Translations under genes and position numbers: made by a program
Shown: positions 46,463 through 60,191 of the stretch, in pieces
Numbering within the stretch: the first letter of the stretch is position 1
Layout of the letters: each line of letters opens with the position of its first letter
Assembly (NCBI GenBank): GCA_963855995.1
Contig: OY979717.1
Span: forward strand, 26,307,746-26,371,745
Reading direction: 5' to 3'
Length of the DNA stretch: 64,000 nt
DNA from: Muricea muricata
Taxonomy: Eukaryota; Cnidaria; Anthozoa; Malacalcyonacea; Plexauridae
Notes under the pieces: model-generated
Database searches by the model: none
What the model saw: only the letters and a program-made list of their open reading frames with translations
What the model was told of the DNA's origin: nothing

Positions 46463-48463
46463 AGATCATCACAAATCAATGGAGGGGTATGTGCTTGCAT
46501 TAAAGAAACACACTATAAACATGAAACTTTGGATGATTTAAGTTGTTGCGATGACCATGAATGTTTATGGTTTATTTGAGGCCAACACATCTTCCTCGTG
46601 GGCTAATATGTATAATTTAATAATTACATTGGTAATATACCATCACTCAGACAGAATCAAAATATCCAAACTGTGGAATCATTGTGACCGGCGATTTTAA
46701 TCGTCTCGACGTTACCCGATTGCTTAAACAGTTTAGGCTCAAGCAAATAGTTAAGAAACCTACCCGAAACTATGTTACATTCGATTTAATTTTAACTAAT
46801 ATTCACAAGTATTACAATCCACTTTAGGGCTATCCAGGATTTGGGCTGTCTGACCATAACACTATAATAGCTACAGGGGAAAATGTATTACCGAACGCTA
46901 ATACCAAAAAAATGATAGCAGTGCGAGATTTGCGGAAATGTCGTTGATTGGTCTTTAGTGTTTCATGAAATAGTTAATTCTGGGCTAGACATTATGCCAG
47001 AAAGCCAAATTCGCATCCATCCAGCTGGCGCCCCATGGATGAACGAGAAACTTAAATCTCTTATCCTCAGTAGATAAAAAGTTTTTTATATGCGGTGTCA
47101 ATAGGGACCGAAAAGTTTGCGGGGCGAAGTAATACGAATCTCACATGAAACAGCTCAAAGAGAAGCCTCGAGAAAGTTGTGGAGTGAGGTTAAGCAGCTA
47201 AGTGGCATGAAGTCTGCAGATGTAAATTTATCAGATCAGATCAATATTGAGGGGTTTAGGACCCACAATCCGCAGGAACAAGCTAACATCAGTAATGCTT
47301 GTTTTTCTAGCATCTACAATATATATTATTAAAACCCCTCAATCACCGTCCGTTAGGAAGGTGGTCAGTGACAAACGTGTACACCAAGCTCTGGCAAAAT
47401 TAAATCCTAATGAGGCGTCTTGGGCTAGAAAACTTGCCAAATTGGATTTTTAAGGAATATTCATAAATTCTGGGCTTCCCTATTATGAAAATTCTTAATG
47501 CATTTCATCATGACATGGAAGAAAGCAGACGTTTCGCAATTACCAAAGAAAAAACCAATGAACACATTAGAAAAAGATTTAAGGCCAATTTCCGTAACTC
47601 CCTGTTTTCTAAAGTATCAGAGGAGTTTATTGTTGAGATACCATATGGAGCGATACCAAATTCATCAACTACCATGGCGTTAATTAGCATGTTACATCAC
47701 TGATTTGCCAATACTGATGGTAACGGGACAACAATAAGAACCATATATTTGATTACCGTGAGGCATTCGACTTTAATAGTGTGGGTAATTTGGGCATACC
47801 TCGAAGCATAGTAAATTGGGCATACCTCGAAGGGTAGTAGAACCCCTCTCTCATAGAGCACAGAGAGTCAAACTGGCAAAAGGCTGCTATTCCGAGTGGG
47901 ATCTAGCTCATCTGGAGTAACGCAAGGTACCAAATTAGGACCATGGTTACTTATTTTAATGATCCAAGACCTAGATATCAGCTCTCTATACCTATGGAAA
48001 TTTATGAAATTTACAGCATCCGAAATATTTGCGAAAGGTAGCGTTATTTTAGCACAACCCAGAATATAGCAGGACCAGTTGTCTTGGATCAAGTTACAGT
48101 TAATGGTAAAGAAATTGAACTCGTTGATGGTGCTTAATTATTGGGACTGCTACATAAGAGGTCATTAAAAAAAGCCAGAAAGAGGCTATACTACTTGGTT
48201 CAGCTGAAAAGAGCTAGATTACCAGTCGAAGACCTTGTATTGTTTTATACATCCTGCGTACGATCAGTCATGGATTGTGCTGTACCAGGCTTCTATCATG
48301 CGCTTCCGCAATATTTAAAGAACGATTTAATACGCCTAGAAAAAAGGGCGATTCCATTATAAATCCGCATGTGAACTGCCTTGCAGCAGGAGAAATATTG
48401 GACATGAAACGTATAGAAGAACATCACAATCTTTTGTGTAAAAACTTATTGACAAAATTGTAA
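46463..48463 (+). pseudogene. Degraded LINE with APE endonuclease and RT, unit 2
   Basis: Copy of 14480-16480 with the same stops and the same internal duplication, so its decay predates the duplication. Only scattered substitutions differ. Confidence 0.78.
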
Positions 48464-48621
48464 ACAATGCAAACCACAAACTTGCTGACTTGTGCCAAAG
48501 AAACATAATTCATACTATACCCTTAGAAATGAACATTAATTTGACTTACCTCAGTTTAAGACTAACCGTACAAGAAATTCGTTTGTGATCGCGATGGCAT
48601 AGAAAATGTAAATTAAGTGAG

Positions 48622-48709
48622 AGTTAAAGCCCGAGAAGCGAGGCTTTTAGCCAAGAGCGAAGCCCGTAGGCTGAATTCTGCTAAAAGCCGAGATTCGAGG
48701 GCTTAAACT
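48622..48709. repeat. Fold-back with AAGCC/GGCTT arms, unit 2
   Basis: Copy of 16639-16726. Confidence 0.55.
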
Positions 48710-49144
48710 GACTTATTTCATGATTGAGAAGCTTTCATCAAAAGAGTAATTTAGGATTTATTAAGTGCATAGAAATTATTGTTTATTCTAATTTGGGAAC
48801 AACAATAGGATGTACAAATTTTTGGGGCTAAATTACAGTATACTTTACTAAAAGAGACGGAGAATCCCAAAGGAGTCATGTTTAATTTATTCCTAAATTT
48901 TCGGGGCTTTTAGCTAGATAAGTTGCATCGATTCACAAGCGAAATGGAGAGTGATGAAGACAACTTCTCGCTATCAGGATTAGCGCAAAATACATTTTTA
49001 CCGAATCACATTATTTTAGATGACGAACTAAGTATAATTGTAAGTATTTTAGAATCTGAAAATCGTGATTTTGTTGTCTACAAAGAATCGTGCGTGGAAA
49101 GAATGGGCGGACGAAAGAAATAATAAAGCACCAGTGAAGCATGA

Positions 49145-49400
49145 TAAAGTACGGGAAGGATTTAATATTAAGCAGGGAATAGCGGGGCAAATGAATTGAA
49201 TTAACCAAATAATTATAAATGCATTCGATACAGCCCGTGCTGCACGAGCTGTATCGAAAGGGAACAGCGGGCTGTATTTAGCGGGCTGTATTTAGATACA
49301 GCCCGATATTTCCGAAGTGTATCTGGATACAGCCCGTGCATTTATAATTATGTGGTTAATTCAATTCTTAAGCCCGCTCTTTCCTGCTGAATTAGTTCCG
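49145..49400. repeat. Fold-back element with GGGCTGTAT core, unit 2 (altered right end)
   Basis: Matches 17162-17422 on the left and in the core, with an extra 16-18 bp copy of GCGGGCTGTATTTA near 49275. The outer part of the right arm is missing. After TTCCTGCTGAAT about 80 bp of unrelated sequence (about 49393-49475) replaces it before TTAACACACTAGACC resumes. Confidence 0.7.
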
Positions 49401-49619
49401 CATGGTTGCAGCTGAAAGCTCAAGAACAAAGGGAAAAAGTCGCTTCGCGAGAAAAAATTCGCTAGTGGAAAACCGGCTTAACACACTAGACCTAGTGACT
49501 GGTATTTATGTTATATACAGCCTGCAGTACATCAAAGAAAACTGACTTAATCATGAAATAAGTTAGAGTTAGACACCGTGACCGAAGTGCTTATGCGATG
49601 AACTGAGGTCTAAGGTGTA

Positions 49620-49981
49620 CAGGGTGTCCCAAAAAACCCAAAAACTATTGAAAATGATCTATTGTTAGAATTTCAAAGCCTAGCACTAAATTGAACCCAC
49701 GAGTGGATAAACTATTGACATAACCGCATAATTAATAGTAATCCTCTGTGTTAACCATTGTTATGCCAGACAAAAAAACTAAACCTACGAGTGCATATTA
49801 AAAATGCAATGAAATTTTATGCATGCGTTATTTTAGCCTATTCAATTTGGTTTTATCAATATTCCCATGAGCAAAACAAACGTACTTTACAAAGTATTTT
49901 AATTTTTTAACAAGTGCTAGGGCATTCAAATGTTAACAATAGGTGATTTCAATAGTTTTTGGGTTTTTTTGGGACACCCTG
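49620..49981. mobile_element. Mariner-type MITE, unit 2 only
   Basis: 362 bp, beginning CAGGGTGTCCCAAAAAACCC and ending in the inverse GGGTTTTTTTGGGACACCCTG. The inverted similarity extends about 34 bp inward (to CTATTGAAA) with one single-base indel. It is flanked by TA on both sides (49618-49619, 49982-49983). Unit 1 has the unoccupied site GGTGTATAAATAAC at about 17553-17566 with a single TA. The CAGGGTGTCCC terminus and TA duplication are characteristic of mariner/IS630-type elements. No transposase is encoded. Confidence 0.92.
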
Positions 49982-51556
49982 TATAACTAACTTATATCAT
50001 TATTTGATGAAGTTTACAAGTAAGAAAGAATAGCTTTATTGTGATTACGCTTAAATGATTACGCTTCAGTTTTCAGTTAAGTGATGAACACATTATTGCT
50101 TTTAATTCGCTTTGGGGGAATCATTCCCTTTGACCATCATTTAATTCAGGAAAGGAGGAGCAATGTAATGCATCAACTATTTCAATTCCCAATAATGCAT
50201 TTAAATTGATTTGTGATTTGGTTTTGGGAGCTTTATGTTGAGCCGGACTGGCCAGCTGTGGTTCAGTTTTGAACTAAGTTAAGATTTCACTTAGAAATTA
50301 TTTAAAATAATTATGGTCAGGAATGCCAACTAGATTTGTTTATGCATGGTCGTTTTTAACTACTTTTGGTAGGTTTGCATGAAATTGTACTAATTTGAAT
50401 AACTTACAACATTTCATACGTGATTGAATTCAGACTATCGGGACTAATGTGGGTTTATATAAACAACAGCTTGGATGTATGATGTTTGTAATGCTCAGCT
50501 TGCGAGATGGAGATTGGAATTGATGAAGATTTGTTTACTACGCACTGAAATATGTTGACTATTGTGTGTTCATAATCACCAGTTGTAGTTGTGTTGTCAA
50601 AAAATGTGGGAAAATTATATTGTTTATTTTCTTGTAGTTTAATAACAATTTTCTGGTTGAATAACAATCTGTATTAATCAACCGTGTTTAGAGGTTGATA
50701 TGTATTAATCAACCTCATGAATGCATATATTAGGTTGATTAATACATACCATGAAACGCTGTATTCAGGTGCGTTATTTCAGCCCCGCACTCCCCTGGAG
50801 ATAATCAAAAGCGCCCCCAGCTTTCAGACACTTATCACGGAGTTGATTCACATAATAAAAGCTAGCAGAACACAATAGAAACTGAATCAATAATGATATA
50901 AATGTCAGTAGTGACTATTAGTGGTAGTATTATTATTAGTTAATAGTATTTATTACTGTTAGTTGTGATTCTTAAAAGCATGCATTTGGTTTCCTTAACA
51001 AATATATATACCTATAGTAAACTATGTATGTCTTTAACAAATTAGGATAAATTTTATAAAGTTTTGTAAATTTTACCTAATTCAGCCCTTGACTGCGAAG
51101 AAAATTTTTATTTACTATCTAAAAAACTATCGAAATGTGCCAGCTTTATCGAATATCCCGAAGATATCATTAAAGTCTCGATGGTCAAAAGTCAGCATAT
51201 CAGGAATGATAAAAACAATTAGGCCATGCATCAATCACATAAGACACTGACATTGACGCAGGTGCTAAAGCACATGAAACAAACAATATCTCAACATATG
51301 GTTGTTTGTTCTTTCAAAAAGGTGTGTGAAAGATTTTTGTGTGAAGTGTACCATTGTAGGTTGTTGCGAGATAGCTTTTACAAGACAGACAATTAAGTCA
51401 GTAAATATAAACAAAGTCGGTTTTTCGGATTTTTAAATATATTTTTACGAGCAAACCAAAGTTTACAGTATGTCTTTTATAATGTATGAATGAATTGTGG
51501 GAAAGTTCTTGGTGTCCTCACATTATATTTACTCTTCCTTATACAAAATTTTGCAA

Positions 51557-52052
51557 TTGTTATATCTATTAACCCTGAGCATTGGAGAATCAGAAAGAGG
51601 CCTGATAATTTTCAGACTTCTAGTCTGAAGAATTTCTAGTTCCTCTGTCAGATACATTATAAGGCCGCTCCATATTTCAAAGTAGTCCTTATTTTAGTTT
51701 CATATGAGAATGTCCATGATAAAACAAGCAATTATGTTTGCTTTCTGTGTGATTTTATCAATGTGGGTGTTTTTAACATGCAGTTTAAAGGTGTTTACTC
51801 TTTCAATCGCAACATCATCAATCATAAGTGATGGTTGTTCAGAAATTGCATATCCAAAACGTATCCACACATTGTATCTCTAAAACGTATCCTTCCTGTT
51901 CTTAGCATTGAATCTCGTCTCGTTCGTAAGAGCCCAGTTGTTCATCGCATTAAGGACCACTTGCATGTTTCTCATAGACCCACACGGACCAGTCCGACCA
52001 GTTCATCTTTTCGGCAATCGTCAGCGAACTTGTATAGTGTGGGAATGTAATC
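51557..52052 (-). pseudogene. LINE reverse transcriptase 3' fragment, unit 2
   Basis: Copy of 19130-19625 with the same disruptions. Confidence 0.65.
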
Positions 52053-52504
52053 TTCAAGGTGGACAACAACAAATATTGTTGGTGAAAAAATTAACGCAAG
52101 GCACAGTCTTGTACATGACAGAGTACGTGCATTACACTTCTTATTTCTTATTTCTACAATTATTATTTGTTTTTAATTAAAGACAGCCTTTCTTTGGAGC
52201 AATCCAGGAGAGCGTTTTTAATTGTGTGAACTGTGAGCTTTCGGGAGGTAATTCGAAACTTTCTGATGTCAGAAACGATGGCTGAGGCTTCCCGTTAAGC
52301 GTAAATATAATAATTCTCAGTGGAATCTAGATCACGACTACCATAAGCACGTTCACACCCTTCGTGGAATTGGCACAACAAAAGCTATTATTGTACAATG
52401 CTTACGCAATCTCAATTTCGATTGGTTGATAGCCTACAGACAATTCTCAATGTCAAGCCACCTGCAACGACATTGAAAATTGTCTGCTCTCTGCAAGGAC
52501 GGTA

Positions 52505-52727
52505 ATGGCGTCTTCGACGAGATTCGCAACTATTTCTGAGGCTCAATTGGACGAACTTGTAGAGAGCATGGATGCCAAAAATAAAAAAGACCAACTTTGT
52601 CAGCGGGGAGAGTTTTTGAATCTTACCTGCAAGAAAAGGACGAAGAGGAACCAAAAACCAACGCAAAAATCTGCGATGTGTTGTTGTTTATGTTGAAGCA
52701 CGGAAGGCAGATCAAGTATTACATTAT
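52505..52727 (+). pseudogene. N-terminal scrap of a Crypton/KIAA1958-like protein, unit 2
   Basis: Copy of 20078-20300 with the same frameshift and a substitution (NKK to NQK) in the original frame. Confidence 0.45.
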
Positions 52728-52740
52728 AATTGTATGATAA

Positions 52741-52888
52741 AACAATTATTGAATTCGGCTTTCGCATGATATCAAGATTTATCCAGACCGAGGTCAAAGT
52801 TATCTGCCTCAACTTCGCTTCGGCAGATAACTTTGACCGCGGTCTGGATAAATCTTGATACCACGCTTAGCCTCATCCAATAATTGTT
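52741..52888. mobile_element. Fold-back MITE (AACAATTATTG ends), unit 2
   Basis: Copy of 20314-20461. Confidence 0.75.
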
Positions 52889-53387
52889 AAATATCAGTTG
52901 CAGACGCATCGGCATGCATTTAAAATTGTAGAGAAAAATCGGGATAGGCGAGTATAGGTGCTGAAACGAGCACGGAATTAAGAGACTTAAATGCAAGAGC
53001 ATGTAAATTTTTGGAAGGAAAAAAGAATTCAACTGCTCTTATTTTTTCCGGGTCAATGCAATGCCTGAACGAGAAACTATGTGGCCGAGACATTCAACAT
53101 GTGTGCAAGAAAACTCCAAACAAACACTTCTGTGGTTTCAGTTGGACTTTTGCTGTGCGTAGACGAGCGAAGGCCTCGTTACGTTTCAGAGGTAAAGAAA
53201 AAGACAACTATATCGTCGAGATATACTGGCCAAATACCGCATTAGAGACCATGAACAACAGATTGCATTAAACGCTGAAACGTAGAGGGCGCATAAGATA
53301 AACCAAATGGTATTTTGCAAAATTTATAAAGACAATCATGAGTGACAGCTGCAGTTTTTGGTTTTTACTGATCATTGACTTGTCATC
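52889..53387 (-). pseudogene. Ty3/gypsy RT fragment, unit 2
   Basis: Copy of 20462-20960 with the same breaks and a few single-base differences. Confidence 0.75.
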
Positions 53388-53441
53388 GACTCATCGAAGA
53401 CCCAATACGCAGCCCACGGATTTCATGAAGGAGCGGATTTA

Positions 53442-53880
53442 GACTCCGTTTACACTAGGGCAAGATTCCGGATTCGTCGCTAATCCGGGATGTTTTAAAA
53501 TCGGATTCGTTTTACCGTTTACACTAAAGAACAGGAATTGGGAACATGAGATACAACATTATCACAGATAGATTATGAATCCGCATCATTGGAATCTGGA
53601 AAAGTCTGTGGGATCTTTGATTCCGAGAAAGTTTTAATCCGACAAAACATCTCTTGTAAACTCTTTCCGTAAAGATTTTAAGTGAACTTTCTCCCTCGTA
53701 TGGTTTTCAAATTTATCGCCATTAATTTCAACTGTCAAAATGGGTCAAAAAATCACAAAATAAGATTGGTAGAATCACGGTTGTGTGAGGCTGTGCAATA
53801 TAAAGGCCGTAGACCCGAAAGAAAAGGAATGCGGATATTATTACGAATCCAGAAACTTTTGCCCTAGTGTAAGCAGGGTC
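53442..53880. mobile_element. PIF/Harbinger-type MITE, unit 2
   Basis: Same 439-bp element with TTA flanks. Confidence 0.8.
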
Positions 53881-54930
53881 TTATATAGACGATGACGCTG
53901 GCTTTCGTTTAAATTAGTGTCCCAGAGATCGACAAGAAGTCGTCAGACTGGGATGTGTTTAGCTCCGGTAAGTGTAATGTGTTCAACTGGCGTTAAATTT
54001 AATTGAACTAATTGGTCAATACATGGTGACAGGCTGAGAAGTGGGGTTATAAGCAAGAAAAGTAGGACGGAATTTTTTCTGCTACTTTAATGGCAAGTAT
54101 GGCTGCCCCGCAAAGATAATAGCGTTCAGATATTCTGGCGTGCGCAGTAACTAAACCAGGGGTTTTATAGGATGAAATACAGGCGGGTAGTTCCCTTAGT
54201 TCAGCTGGAATTACAGAAATTAGTCGGTGGCTAATCTGTGGGTGGGGGCAGATAAAGGTATGGTTACCTTTATCTAAGTTAGCTAGCTGATAATACATGA
54301 ATATGAAACAGAAAAGTAAACTCTCGCATATTTTAAATTTGGTTAACACAACACGCGTACGATCGGCACGGTTTTAATCGATTGTCGGTGGAAAACTAAG
54401 GAGGATGTTTAGCTTTGTCCGGCAATCGTTTTCACATTGCATAATTTCTGGTAGTAACAGCTGCACCGCCGTACTGCCGTGGATCACAGCAGAATTGTCA
54501 CAGCAGGAAATACCAGCCCATCTAAATCTGAATTTAAAACAAATGGTGCGCTTTTTGCACAATTGCAATTTTTGTGTTATCTAAGCCAGATAAATTGTCA
54601 CACACTGGGACGTTAATAGTTATTGGTGATAATGGAATGTGTGCCGAACTTTGTCCATAGTATCTTATGGTAAATTTACATGTGCATTGTGTGCATGCTT
54701 AAAGTTGTTAGCCAGACTCTCCTATTTTCGCTTTACAAACCATTATTCTTGCCTGGCATGAACATTGAGATCAATGTCTACAATATATGTCTGGGTGCAT
54801 GAAAGTGTTATTAAAAATTGGCTTACTTAAAAAAGCATTTGCGCTATGATCTAGATCTCTATGAATATCAGTTAGAGTACACCAAATATCTTGTTATCCT
54901 AGGATATTACAGAATTAATGTGAATTAAGT

Positions 54931-55931
54931 TCCCATGAAAGTGCGGAGGAAGTAATGACGCCAAGATCTTTTTCGTTGTCAACTCGATCAGTTTCTCCGA
55001 TCCCAGTTTATAAGAAAAAGTGAGAGAAGTTTCCTTGCATGTAATGGTGAGCACTTTGCATTTTGGAACATTGAAACGGATGATGTTTTCTAAACTCTAA
55101 GAATTCATGTGGGTCAACGATTGTTGTAAACATTTGCAGTCATTAATAGAGGTAATTGTTTGGTGTAATTTAGTATCATCAGCGTAGAGAGCTGTTTGGA
55201 TCTGGAAGATCACTAATGAAAATGAAAAACAATAACGGACCAAGAATTCTTCCTTGAGGCAATTCAGAGGTCACCTGTGACCATGCTGAAGCAGCACCTT
55301 CTAGAAAAACTTTCTGCGTTCTACCACTCAAATAAGCTTTGAACCAACCCAAGATTGTTCCCGCCACTCCATAAGCACGTAGTTTCTCAAGAACGATTCT
55401 GTGATAGAAAGCCTTAACGAAATCGAGATACGAAACGTCAGTCTGTGTGTTCTTGCCTAGGCTATTTCCAATTTGGTGCAGTGCTGATAGACGTTGAGTC
55501 ACACACGAGCGTTTGCTAAGAAAATCATGTTCAGTTTGGCTGACGAAATGTTGAATGTGGTCATAGAATTTAAAGTACACGCATCGTTCCGAGACTTTGA
55601 CGATTGGCAATAATGAAATGGGCCAATAGTTTTCGGCTGTCTCCTTAGAATCTCCTTTATGTATTGGTGTGACGTCTGCTGATTTTCACTGAGATGGAAT
55701 ACGTCTTGATTGAAGGGAGAGGTTGAAGACAGAGCAAAGACTATGTGTGATTTGTTGGCTGCATTCTTTCAAAAGACGCATAGGAAGGCTGTCAGTACCA
55801 CTTGCTTTGGACGTATCAAGATTTTTTAAGCAGTTAGCAACGTCGTATTTACTAAGCTCTGTCTCCCGTAGCTGAGACTCGACTAGTAACTGGGACGAAA
55901 AGAAGATGCTGTGGATACAGCTTGCCATGCA
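54931..55931 (-). pseudogene. LINE reverse transcriptase fragment, unit 2
   Basis: Copy of 22500-23500. It has KAFYHRI instead of KAFYHTI and LLFFIF instead of LLFVIF. Same stop, same missing Asp and same frameshift before YADD. Confidence 0.85.
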
Positions 55932-57254
55932 ATTCAGTTAAGACTGTTTATAAACAGACTCTACGCATTATGAGCCATCGCTACCCCGCATTATGAAGTA
56001 ATAGAGTATTTACTTCGTCCCTATATAAAACCGCCGGGACAAGTCAGAGCAGAACCACGGGCATGAGGAGCTAGCCTTGTTTCTGTTTTGTTCAATGTCA
56101 GAAACGGGCTACTGCTGACAAGTGATACTGATGGATTGTCATGTGCAAATTTTGACAGATTCCATTGCGAACTAAGGTCACAAAGGAGTAGGGCGACTAG
56201 GGTCAACGTGAGCGCGTCTATTTCTTTTGTATGTTCCCGTTGTGTATTTATTTATATTTCAACGTCCGTCACGCATCAACATTCAGCATTCCCGAGCTGT
56301 ACAAGCGGGTTAGTAATTTAGTTAATTACTTTTTACGAAAACCACCTTATCACAATGTTTTCTCGCCAGCAGGAGTAACTTAGTCTATAGTTTATTATTG
56401 ACATCAATGCAGCTTGATCAACAACAACTGAAAAACAATTCTCCACAAAGTCATGATACTTTCTAAAAGCTTTTTATTATAAGAGATTTAGGGAACTGTC
56501 TATAACCGTTATGCACGTAATTATGCAAAATACCTTCAATTACTACACGAGCTGTGTAAGGCACAGTAATTTAAAAAAGGTCCCGACGATGGAATTTCTT
56601 TTGTCGTGAGCGTCGCAACATTGATCTTGTTTTGCGTGGTTCGCTTCTTTCTCCACGTGTTCAAGCCAAAATGGACGCCGTTTTAGGAGCGGAAAACCAG
56701 AGTTATGTTATATAAAATATATCTTTCGAAAGTAAAGCCCGTCAGTCTGTCGCTTGCATCTAGGAATCAAACCAAATTTTAAAGTCACGCAACTATAAAG
56801 ATGAAAGATGATTTTGTGCACGAAATAATATTTTTACCAATACCTTCACGACATGAAGTAACGAGGGGGTGGGGATTGGGTTTCAGAAGAAAAAGTCGAT
56901 GGGGAAATTATGAACTTACTGTTCTAGGTGCTACGAATATTTCATTATGATTTTCGGTAACAGTTTAGGATATTATTTAATGATTTAGGAATAGAAACTG
57001 AATTGCAGCTACACAGCAGCTGAATTGCTCAGTTATCGTTAGCTAAAAGTACAAATACATATATTACTAATACAAACTCTTGCTAAAGATTAAGAACTGT
57101 TAAAAGTTTGCACACTACTTGGTATAAAACTATTTTTAAAATGGTTAGAAAAATATTGAAACTGTGTAAAATTAGCATTATTTCTGAGATTGTTATTACG
57201 TTTCTCTGGGAGAAGGTAATGCAATTTATGACTTGGATTAGTCATTTTACCAAA

Positions 57255-57725
57255 CTAAGATTGACAAAGTTTATGTCGTCTTTGTGATAGACTTGGGAGT
57301 AAGGTGGCTTCCAAAGATTCCCCATAGGATATATCGGGGTGGATTATTTTTAAGGCTCGCTTTTGAATACGTTCAATTTCATCTGAAAGGTATTGGGTGA
57401 TACCATAACTCCATGCTTGGCAGCCGTATTCCAACACAGGTCTTATGCAGGTTGTAAAAACAGTTAAAAGTGAATAACGATCAACACCATAGCGTTTTAA
57501 AAGGCGAAGGAAATAGAGGCGTTTGGAGGCTTTTGACACTGCATGGGTTATATGAGTGTTCCATTTGAGATCAACAGAAATGTACGTGCCAACGATTTTG
57601 GCTGAAGATACTGGAACGAGTTCGCGCTCCTCTATAAATAATGGATCCAATTTTGGATGTTCCAATGCAAAGGAAATAATCATATCTTTGCACTTTGTTT
57701 GATTGAGTTTCATGTCATTTTTCAT
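57255..57725 (-). pseudogene. LINE RT C-terminal fragment, unit 2
   Basis: Copy of 24954-25424, still open over 156 codons, with a few replacements (for example KCKG to KCKD and EEHE to EERE). Confidence 0.85.
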
Positions 57726-58477
57726 ACACCATGTGTTAATATCATTGACAAGGCATTGCGGTTATGCATGTTTCTCGGATGCCGTTAACTTCTCTCTACG
57801 CTGTTTAATCACACTGATCCATAATTAGTGGTTCCAACATAGCAGGAATATAGAGAATAATATATAAATTACATAATTATGCAAGAAACTGTCAGTAGTA
57901 TATAGTATGTAAATAAGGGGTGAATATTTTGTTTACAGGTTTTATATCTATGGCTTAGGAATTAAATTTTTTTCAAAAAACAATGTCCCTCAGCTGACTA
58001 GCGGACTGGTTTACAGGTCCAATATTGCGAACTGAAGTAGCCGAGCATAAAAAAGAGCATGAAAAAATGGTCCGAATGTTATTTCATTGTGATAGACTAT
58101 CTCCTTTAGTTAGCAAAGTAAAAATTGCTAACTCAGCAAAAGTTGCGACGTCATTAGTTGAATGTTTTAATTTCATTGTTTGAAACCTGTTGGAGACTTT
58201 TTAGCATAACATAATATTATGCTTACGCCACTGCAACTAGTGACGTGACAGCTTCTCCTGAATCAACAATTTATCTTTTGCACATTTTTGGACACATGAA
58301 GAGTTTCTATCACTGTAAACTGTCAATCGGTTTATGTTTGCAAGCTGTTTCAAACAAAACAATAAATATTATATTGTCAATACCGTTTTTAAAGTTACTT
58401 CTTCACAAGCTCTCTTTTCAGCTTTCCCAGGTAGCACAATATTTCGATGTGAAATTGATGTATCGTTATTTATGTAG

Positions 58478-58859
58478 GACCTTATCGTGAACCTTACTTG
58501 TTCATCAGATCCAAGACAGAAATTCTTGCGATTGATTTGTTAACTCTGGATACGACAGTAGTCATCAGAGGACTTACAGGTCTGGCGATGGATATTGACA
58601 CTGTTGACAAGAAATTATACTTTCACAAGGGAAATGATATATCTCGAGCAAACTTTGATGGCAGCAGCGTTGAAGTTATCGTACAGAATGTTGAACCTCG
58701 TAGAGTTAGGGTGGACTGGAAAGGACGTCGCATATTCTGGACAACGACAACGTATGATAATAATGATATTTCCATGGCGACTTTAAATGGGCAGGAGAGA
58801 AGAGTGCTTAGAACAACAGAGAACCAGCCTTATGATTTGGCAGTGGACACAGACTCAGG
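58478..58859 (+). CDS. First YWTD propeller exon, unit 2 (intact)
   Basis: Acceptor TTATTTATGTAG, donor GTGAGT, phases 1 and 2, 382 bp. It reads G-PYREPYLFIRSKTEILAID and so on, without a stop. EPYLLF-like sequences start YWTD propellers in the LDLR family, supporting TAC as the ancestral codon. Compared with unit 1 there are 11 substitutions, about eight of them changing the residue (including the stop, T to K, K to E, R to L, G to S, K to R and R to Q). It should continue with a second propeller exon beyond the window end. Confidence 0.87.
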
Positions 58860-59116
58860 GTGAGTTGTATTGAATTGTTGAAGTAAAATTTTATCATTTC
58901 CTATTTTATAATGGTAAAATATTCGCCCGGTTGCGTTTAAAAATCTCTCGACGACTTCCCTATTGCCACCAGAGAACACATACGCACAAGTATTGTTACT
59001 ATTTTACGTAATATGTATTCTACTGTGTATTAAATGACAATCCCGTTCTTCTCCTAAAATTTAAGAAATGTACTACTGTTTGAAATAAAAAAAGGCCTTT
59101 TACATTTGGACCAGCG

Positions 59117-59127
59117 CCCCCCCCCCC
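59117..59127. repeat. C homopolymer, 11 nt, unit 2
   Basis: A run of 11 cytosines followed by TCCC. Shorter than in unit 1. Confidence 0.9.
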
Positions 59128-60074
59128 TCCCTTGACGCCTTTGAATGCGATATCTAAATCAATTATATTCAACAGGTTATTCAACTGTTTTCAATCTCTA
59201 CAATTGTAGGAAATATAGGTCAATCGTAACTAAGACTGAAGGCAATTTCGAAAATATCCTATCAAAATTTGAGCTAAATAAATTGGGGTTCTTTTTTCCT
59301 TTTCTTGATGTATGATGAATGAGATGATAACATTGAAATTCCAACGGAGGACCTTGCCGTTGGAATTCAATTTAATTATCTATTTTTGAAACGAAATGTG
59401 TAAATAAACACACCAAGCAATTTTATGCCCACAAAATGATCACAGAGTAGATATTTGACCTTTTTTGAAAACATCCTATGCTATCAGTTAATTCACGAAG
59501 TTATTTTAAAAATTGACACTGCATGTCTGAACTGGGAAAGTCAAAGCTAAAGTTTCTGTGAAGTAAAAGACAAATCTTTATCTCCTAGAAACCTTCCACT
59601 GCAGTTGTGACATAATTTCCTTTCTGTTTTCTTCATGCATTATTTTTTTAAGAAAAAAAGCAGTCAACTGACACATCCACCTGTTAAGGTTGTGCATAAT
59701 CCATTCTACTGTACACTGTACTATAATTGTTTCTTTTTCACGGAAATGCTACAAAGCGAAAATATTTGAATGAAGACCACAGGACACAAGCTACAACCGG
59801 TCCAACTTTCATGTAATTAAATTTCTGTGAGTCCACAATTACACAAACTATGACTTGTGCTGACCGTTGAAAACACAAGTACTCTATATATTTGAATATT
59901 AAAAGAATACTTGTATCCCACAGTTGACTACTGTAACAAATTTATACTATCCCAATTTATTATCTAGTCAGATAACACAAAATTAATGCGAACATAATGA
60001 TGTTTGTGGTGTTACCATGAGTTTACATCCAGTTTTGGAAATTGAAAAGTATGATTGACCGCGGTGACAATCAA

Positions 60075-60165
60075 ACGACCTTCGGAATTGTCTGGAACTG
60101 ATCTGATCGCGTGGCTGACTTGGTAAGTTACCATTCCGAAGGTCGTAGGTTCGACTCCCGTCACA
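60075..60165 (+). repeat. tRNA-like (SINE-type) sequence, unit 2
   Basis: Copy of 27782-27872, with A box at 60112-60123 and B box at 60148-60158, both unchanged. Confidence 0.5.
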
Positions 60166-60191
60166 GTTAAAAACTAGTTAAGAAAAAAGGT

